From: Gnetum montanum
Lineage: Eukaryota; Streptophyta; Gnetopsida; Gnetales; Gnetaceae
Assembly (NCBI GenBank): GCA_015680685.1
Contig: MNCI01013895.1
Coordinates: forward strand, 225,064 to 289,063
Length of the DNA: 64,000 bases
Reading direction: 5' to 3'
Below are positions 57,617 to 64,000 of this stretch, one piece after another. Each line of letters begins with the position of its first letter. Position 1 is the first letter of the stretch. The notes under the pieces are model-generated. The model did not search any database. It saw only the letters and a list, made by a program, of their open reading frames with translations, and was not told where the DNA came from. The position numbers and the translations under genes are program-made.

Positions 57617-59170
57617 GTTTTATGTGTGTGATATCGTAGGTGCCTGCAATATCATGGATGCCATGTCAACATAGAAAAATAAAAATTTTTGAATGTTTTT
57701 CCTAAAAACATTGAGTCCTATAGGATAGTTGGAAGATATGCATCATGTTGAAAGGGTCTTGATATGGAGATGATGCTTCAGTTATGAAAAATAAGCGTTG
57801 AAATTCTATGATTAAGGAATCTTGAGTAATGAAAGTATATGAGGTATTGATGGAATGGATGAGAAAGACAACATTGTTATGTCATTATAACAAATAATGT
57901 GAATGATATGGAAAGTACTTATTATTATTTATTGAAATTGAAAGGCTCAAGATGATGTGGAAGCGCTTGGCAAGTATTAGATACAACAATTATACATGGG
58001 CCCTCCCCAAAGTAGACTCCAGCCCTTAATGCCCTTGTATAACTACACCTAAAAGTGTCATTAGGAACTTAAGAAGTTGAATGTAATGCAAACCTATTTA
58101 GGAAGACATACATATCAATACCACCAAATTGAAAAAATAACTCTATGTTACATAAAATCATAAGTTTTGATTATTCAAATAGTGAGATGAAATGGGTTTA
58201 GAAGGGATTGCAGAAATTGGGACGTGAGGTGTCTTACCATAGGAATCATGAATTCTTGTGTTTTATTTGTGGTTAGATTAATCATTAGCCTTTCTATCCA
58301 AGATTCAACCCAAGTCCATACCATAATCCAGTGACATCGCATTGTGTCATCTCATGGAATTATAATTGTTAGACTATCAATGTTACAAGGAGTATTGTCA
58401 CTTGGCGTAGTTTCCAAGGGAGAATTTTATTCATGGCACTTTGTTTTTATTTTTACATTTCTGAAAAGTTGCCTACCTTCAAGCATGAGTAACATGTCTT
58501 TCTAATGGGAACCCCAGAAACTTACTTTGTGCCTTTCATTTATTATTTGTGTCAACCCTTTTTAAGGTAGCACTTATTTTACTCCAATTTTTCAGTAGAT
58601 CTACAAGGATATAATACAACATTAGTAACACAATAGAACTTACAATAATAATCCAAAAAGAATCCACAAGTCTGCTTGATGTCACACCCTTTTCATTCCT
58701 CCTTGGTTCTTCACTTTTAGTTCATGCATAATGATCACAAGTTTATTTTTAGTGTGTTGATGGAAAGAATATCATTATGGCCATGGTAAGAACCTCTTAT
58801 TATTTGAATGGATGGATGGATGATGTGGGCTCCCTGTGCAAATAATCAATATCTTATGACTTGATTTCATAGAGAAATTTTCACCTTATTTGACTTCATC
58901 TTGCCTTTATTTAAATGTGTTTTATTAATGATCAAAAATTATTTACAAATGATTTGAAACAAAGTATAAAATAAATGGGAAAGATGGTAGAAATTATAAA
59001 AAAGTATAAAGAATAAAGAATATTAAAGAATTGAAAACTATTAAAGAATATGAAACATTGAAGAAATGAGAAAGTATAAAAGAATGAGAAAAATGTAGAA
59101 GAATGTGAAAAAAGAATAGAATTGTAAAACAAAAAATAGAAAAAATAAATAAGGTACCTATAGTTATAAA
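57617..59170 (-). other. Post-pol non-coding region of element H
   Basis: No gene. The F/I-rich reading at 58932-59150 is read-through past integrase in T-rich DNA. It shares ACATGTCTTTCTA-type and ACACCC...CATT-type phrases with E. GTTGTGGGGGTGTCCA (minus strand, about 59180-59165) is the motif next to the pol end. Confidence 0.55.
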
Positions 59171-60560
59171 TGGACACCCCCACAACTATTATGAAGATCA
59201 GGAAAATGAAAATAGAACAAGTGGAAGACTGGTGAGTAGGTTGGGTAGTTTCCTTTGAGAACTCATAGTATGGTTTGACTTGTTGGATATTGACAAGGAT
59301 GAGCTTGTGTGGATTAGATTGGTGATGAATATGTAAAGCACCAGATGAATAAGTGGCATGTACTATGTATGGTCCCTTCCAAAGTGTTTGAGATTTAGCC
59401 TTTTGGCGTAAATGGCTAGGATTGTAATAAAGGACCTTGTTGCTTGGTTGTATGTTTACATTTCTTATCCATGAATTGTGCCTAATCTTGGAGTGGTGCT
59501 TGTGGACTTCACTACCCATAGTTATACTTTTCTATTTTCATCTAAGAGATTCAGATTCATTAGACATTCCTTTTGTACTAAACTCAAATTAAGGTCAAGT
59601 TCACTAGCAGTAGCTAGAGTGTAAAGCTTTGCCTGGATTGGAAGTGTCAACTTTCCATAGACTAACTCATATGGGGTGTACCCTATAGGTAATTTTCATG
59701 ATGTTCTATAGGCCCATAGAGCATGGTTTAATTTATCACTCCAATCATTGTCTAAACCTACTAATCATTCTAGTGAGTATTCTAGTAATTTGCAATTAGT
59801 AACTTTAGCTTGACCATTTGCTTGGGGATGATATGGTGTTAATTTATAGTTAACCCCAAGTTGTTACATGAGTTTCTTAAAGGTAACATTGGTGAATTTG
59901 GTCTCATTATCTAATATTAGCATTCTAGGTACTCCAAATTAGTTTACCACATGTTGTTGGAAAATCTTGGTAGCTATTTTTGTTGTACAATTCTTTACTA
60001 CTGCTACCTTTGCCCACTTTGTGCAATAATCCATAGTCAAAATAATGGATGCTTTCCCATTTAACATCGGTTGAATGGACCTCAAAAAATTAATTCCCCA
60101 AATATCAAAAGGCTCAAGAAACTATATCTAGTGTTGTGGCCCTTCATATTTGGCTGTAATTCCTCCATCTCTTTGACAATGTTCACATGATTAGGCAAAA
60201 GTGTGGGCATCTCTGAATAGAGTAGGCCAAAAGTAGCCTATGATCAGAAATTTAAGTGCTATTCTATGCCTTTCATAGTGGCCACCACATGGACCTTCAT
60301 GAGCATCTTGTAACATTCTTTACTAGTCACAAGCAAGTACACACCATCTAACAAGCCCATCTGCACAAATTTTGTACAAGCTACCATTTATGTCCATATA
60401 TTGTTTATCTTTGTGAAGGAATTGTTCATGTTGTTTTCTATTCCATTCAATAAGAAGCTCTTGTGTGATGAGATACGTTAGGTACTTTGCAATCCATGGT
60501 TTTTCTATTGAATTTACAGCCTTTGTTGTTATAGTGAAGAGGTCCTCATCAAGAAATTGG
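59171..60560 (-). pseudogene. Integrase of element H
   Basis: Minus strand: the core reads ILDNETKFTNVTFKKLM (about 59925-59870) with the catalytic Asp. A GQAKVTN segment (about 59810) stands where the catalytic Glu is expected, so Glu is changed to Lys. LWAYRTS and YTPYELVYGKLTLPIQAKLY follow (about 59700-59625). The open frame from 59519 carries the C-terminal domain with GPY motif LWKGPYIVHATY near 59385. This C-terminal part is intact, the core is not. Confidence 0.85.
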
Positions 60561-61143
60561 TCTGATAAGGGTTCTACTCAATTTTTTGCATCCCATTTTA
60601 ACCTTGATAAATGAGCAGCTACAACATTTTTTGTTCTTTTTTATCAATCATTGTAATGTCAAACTCTTGAAGAATCATAAGGCATTTTATCACTCTAGGA
60701 CTAATCATTGGCTTATTCATTAAAAATTGAGTGGCACTATGGTCTATGTGTACATAGATTAGGTAACTAAGCACATAATGTCTGAATTTTTCAAGCGCAT
60801 ACACCACAACATTCAACTCCTTTTCAGTTGTGTAGTTGAGTTGTGATTCGATGATGCTCTTGCTAGCATAGTGTATGTAATACAGTCTCTTTTGATCATT
60901 AAGTTGTGTCAATATTGTGCCAAGTACATAGTTGGAGGCATCAGTCATGATATAAAAAGGCCTTGACCAATCTGAAGCTTGAAGGATTTGTGTGTCAACT
61001 AACTTCTGTTTCAAAATTTCAAATGTCTTTTCACATGATTTAGTCCACTTAAAAGATACATCCTTCTTTATGAGTTCTACCAGTAGTTTGGCTATTTTCG
61101 AGAAGTTTTCAATAAATCTTCTATAGTATTCTTTATGGCCCAA
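60561..61143 (-). pseudogene. RNase H of element H
   Basis: A 174-codon open frame (61143-60619), unusually long for this nest. It begins with the RT-RNase H connection (HKEYYRRFIENFSKIAKLLV) and contains ASDWSRPFYIMTDASNYVLG, YASKSIIESQLNYTTEKELN and VVYALEKFRHYVLSYLIYVH followed by IDHSA. Catalytic acidic residues appear in place (TDAS, EKEL, IDHS). The end passes into ITMIDKKEQ. It belongs to the Athila/Tat type by text. Confidence 0.9.
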
Positions 61144-61860
61144 AAGGATCTTACATCTTTTACTATCTATGGCCTTTGAGTGATATTTTGGCTGACTCTC
61201 TAATTTTTTTAGGATCTACCTCTATACTACTTTGGAAGATTGTGTATCCTAGTACTATGCCTTCCTAAACCATAATATGGCTCTTCTACCAACTAAGCTT
61301 CAAATTAGTTTCAACAAATCTTTTAAGTACTTGTGCTAATTAGTCTAGGGCTTGTTTGAGATCCAACCCATATGTGGAGAAATCATCCATGAAAAATTCA
61401 ACACCATTACCTATCTGCTTTTGGAAGATGCTTAAAATCAGTCTCTAGAAGGTTGTTAGCACATTACAAAAACCAAAAGGCATTTGTCTATAAGCAAATG
61501 TTCCCCATGGACTAGTGAATGTGGTTTTCTCTTGGTCCTCTAGTGTAATGCAGATTTGATTATATCTACTATACCCATCCAGAAAACTATAGTACTCATG
61601 TCCTAAAATTGTCTAGGACTTTATTAACAAATGACAATGGAAAATGATCCTTAAACATGGCTAAATTCAATAGCTGAAAGTTGATGCAAATGCACCATTT
61701 ACCTTTCTTCTTTGGAACTATCACCAAAGGGCTTACCCATTTAATATCTACAGTTGGATAAATGAATTTTTCCTTTAGCAACTTTTCCAATTCTTTCTTG
61801 ACTACCTCCTTGAGTTTAGGATTAAGTCTTTATTGAGGTTGATATTTTGGTTTGACTACA
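61144..61860 (-). pseudogene. Reverse transcriptase of element H
   Basis: The open frame 61790-61596 has MEKLLKEKFIYPTVDIKWVS, LVIVPKKKGKWCICINFQLL and DHFPLSFVNKVLD. A frameshift near 61600 follows, then pieces such as the intact catalytic motif FFMDDFSTYG near 61398-61369. Stops and shifts between the blocks prevent translation. RT lineage as in D and F. Confidence 0.87.
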
Positions 61861-62800
61861 AGATTAGTGTAGATTTTGTGTTGGCAAATTCATGGATCAA
61901 TTCTTGTGATCTAATCATAAGACCACACAAATGTTGTAGGCCATATGTTGAGCACTTCTAGTAGCTTCCCTTTTTGTTCCATGTCTAGGTTGGCATTGAT
62001 AATTACCAGCTTCTTATTGTTCAAAAATGTGTATTCTAATTTTGCTAGTAGGGCTTTCAATTCTACAGGTTTTGGTTCCATTGTGTTTAGGATTTCCAAG
62101 TGTCCACAGTCTATTTCTTCCTCTTAATTATTTTGAGGATAAGAGTGTCTTTTCCTTAGTTATTCCAACTTATCTATTTTTTCCATGTAGGTACTAATGA
62201 TCTATTCTTCTAGTTCCATGTACTTATTAGATTAGGTTTCTTCACTCGTAATTAGCCACTAGGTGCCATCTTGTTAAGTGTTTGCTTCATACAGGCAATT
62301 CTGCATACAACTTGTTTCTATGCATTGATTGCATGCCTTAGTCTCTTTCCATTCAATGGCTTAAATTCTTTGCATGTGATTGCACTTGTGATTTTTGTAT
62401 GTGATACATGGAACCCTTCGCCTATGTATGATTCTAGCTGCATCTTCCTTGGAAATCTCCAAGGATAAATCACAAGTTCCAAGCTTAGCATCCACAATTC
62501 TAAGCCAAGCTCTTCCCATGATAATTGGAAACTCTTCCTTACTTTTCCACACATTAATTACTAGAAAATCAATGGGATAGGACCAACCACTAATGGTGGT
62601 AATCACATCATCCACCTATCCAAGTGAAATTGTGATTGACTAGTCTGCAAGCTCTAAACAAATGTTACTTTTCTTTAGTGGTAGGAGGTTCTAGGCTTGG
62701 TACATTTCTTGAGATATCAAATTTATTCCAAATCCAGAATCTAATAGATCTTTTTATGGTTTTTGTCCTACTATTTGGAGATAATCAAGGGACTTCTTGG
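61861..62800 (-). pseudogene. Protease and linker to RT of element H
   Basis: Minus strand: the active-site segment LLDSGFGINLISQEMYQA (about 62755-62700) keeps Asp-Ser-Gly, the only copy in this nest to do so. The frame 62615-62361 continues with ITTISGWSYPIDFLVINVW, FPIIMGRAWLRIVDAKLG and ICKNHKCNHMQ-type text (YKNHKCNHMQ). NQCIETSCMQNCLYEANT follows. The linker 62099-61911 (MEPKPVELKALLAKLEYTFL) matches the equivalent of D and F. Stops remain after MYQA. Confidence 0.82.
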
Positions 62801-62899
62801 ATCAGTTATTTTCTATGAAAGAGCCCTTGCCTTAATCCAATGGGTTACTGTTTGTGTGAGCATGATAGTTGTGACATTTGAACTTGATAAAGTTGGAAG

Positions 62900-64000
62900 C
62901 TTATTTCATTGGAAAGGACTCGATATGGATGAGGTGGAGTTAAACATGTTCTCCATCTATTGAGTCTTCTCTAGACTTATTTTTAAGAATGGTCATTTCT
63001 TGGGTTAAGACTCATAAGTAACCTTCCTTCCATGTGTATTAATTGCCCTTGTAGCACTTGTTGGCTAAGGTTGTGATGGAAAGTTTCCTTGCATAATAGG
63101 AGGTGGCACTGGTGACATAGGACTAAAGTATTGAGTAGAAGGTCCAAATGTTGGTGGATGCATGTATAAGTTGGAATCAATCCTTAGCAATGTCGATCTA
63201 TGGTATTTTGCTAAATGGTACTATGAGGTTTGAACATTGGCATGATCAGGTGAGACTAGATGCTAGACATAGTATCCATAAGGATCAAGCTATCGATATG
63301 GATACTGCTGGTGTCACAAATGGCATGGCCCATGATTGTAGTTGCTGCCACTATTAATGGTACTACTCCTATGGTTGTGGCATGGCTCCACTAGGATAAA
63401 ATGTTGGTTGAGGTTGTTGTTTGTAGTTACCATGAGGATAAGATAACCATTTGGGCATTTTCTTTTGACCAAATTGTGGGTTAAGTGTGTATGCACCAAT
63501 TTCTTACAAATGTACCATGATTGAACAACATCCCTTAGGATGTTCGTATTGGCACATGGTGCAACCTTTATCATATATAGAGCAAGTTTCTACGTACCCA
63601 ACTACTAAAGCAACTTTGCCCTTTTGTCCAAATTCCTTCTTCTTGTTTTTATCTCTACCTTTTTTGAGTGCTTATTCTACTTTCTCCTCCATAATCTTTA
63701 GTACTATTGTACATCATTCATCTACCGAATTCCACATTTTTGCTACCTATGTGTTGGCACATTTGGCCATTACATGGAGCAGTTGGAATATTTTGTTCAA
63801 AATTAGCACAATCCCTAGTTGTAAATTTGTAGTTTAGTATTGTGAGTTAATGGGTATTCTTGGAGAAGTAAGCCAATGGTAAATAATCTTGATGTTGAAG
63901 CCTTCTTGGAAAGTAAATTAAAATGCCAAGTTATTTTCTTGAGTGAAGATTGGAATAAAAAAAAGGAGGTGATTATTTACCACAAGAAAGCATACTCCCT
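62900..64000 (-). pseudogene. Gag of element H, C-terminal part (continues past window)
   Basis: Minus strand: a coiled region near 63720-63600, the intact knuckle CTMCQYEHPKGCC (about 63559-63521, CX2CX3HX4C), then a Pro/Gln/Tyr/His-rich tail near 63480-63000. The N-terminal half and gag core lie outside the window or within its last bases, which I could not assign confidently. Confidence 0.7.

Larger units (their letters stand above)
53847..64000 (-). mobile_element. Element H: Ty3/gypsy with accessory ORF, minus strand, runs off the right edge
   Basis: From left to right on the plus strand: a partial 3' LTR, accessory ORF, intron, internal TATA, non-coding region, integrase, RNase H, RT, protease and the C-terminal half of gag at the window edge. 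Divergent from D and F but clearly the same superfamily. Its LTR U3 resembles family B (GATATCG-type motifs). It is the oldest layer of the nest, being interrupted by E. Confidence 0.92.

Noticed and set aside
58932-59185. Phe/Ile-rich minus-strand frames that look like membrane proteins
   Set aside because: They are read-through of T-rich non-coding DNA beyond the integrase stop of element H. The hydrophobicity comes from base composition.

Overview
This window is repeat-dominated plant nuclear DNA. The only trace of a cellular gene is a decayed leucine-rich-repeat receptor kinase at the left end (1-2923). Everything else I can identify is LTR retrotransposon or its debris, with no rRNA, tRNA or CRISPR. 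Stop-riddled, deeply nested elements suggest a large, slowly turning-over genome. A gymnosperm is my guess, not a demonstration.

Layout. (A) A 5'-truncated Ty1/copia element of Tork/Tnt1 type lies at about 3326-14431. It is split by (B), a Ty3/gypsy element at 3897-10881 with target-site duplication ATGGT. Then come unassigned DNA (14432-16992, with a 215-base N gap) and (C), a different gypsy gag-protease fragment (16993-19408). From about 19.6 kb to the right end lies a nest of related gypsy elements. (H), minus strand, 53847-64000+, has (E), minus strand, inside its 3' LTR. E has lost its own 3' end and survives as three pieces (19590-20181, 33361-35153, 48638-53846). E was split by (D), plus strand, 20182-33360, TSD AGGTC/AGGTT, and by (F), minus strand, 35154-48632, TSD ATTAT. 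F carries (G), a solo LTR of family B, in its integrase (41235-42011, TSD GTAGC).

The B/D/E/F/H elements form one superfamily. Their LTRs share R-U5-like sequence but differ at the U3 end. Where visible, the primer-binding sites are decayed copies of the tRNA-Asp type typical of the Athila/Tat branch. Gag has an Arg/Ser/His-rich N-terminal half and a shortened zinc knuckle, followed by protease, RT, RNase H and integrase. B and E have independently lost RT-RH-IN.

The most interesting feature is a module downstream of pol. About 1.5-2 kb of non-coding DNA leads to a conserved TATA box, a short leader, a GTAAGC splice donor, a GTCATGGGGG motif and a roughly 300-base intron. The 3' splice site abuts the ATG of an accessory ORF of about 900-940 codons. 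This arrangement recurs in D, E, F and H, and B keeps only the splice acceptor and a 59-codon mini-ORF. In D, E and H the sequence upstream of the internal TATA shares motifs with that element's own LTR U3. I read this as a second transcription unit inside the retrotransposon, separately promoted and spliced. All copies here are now pseudogenes.
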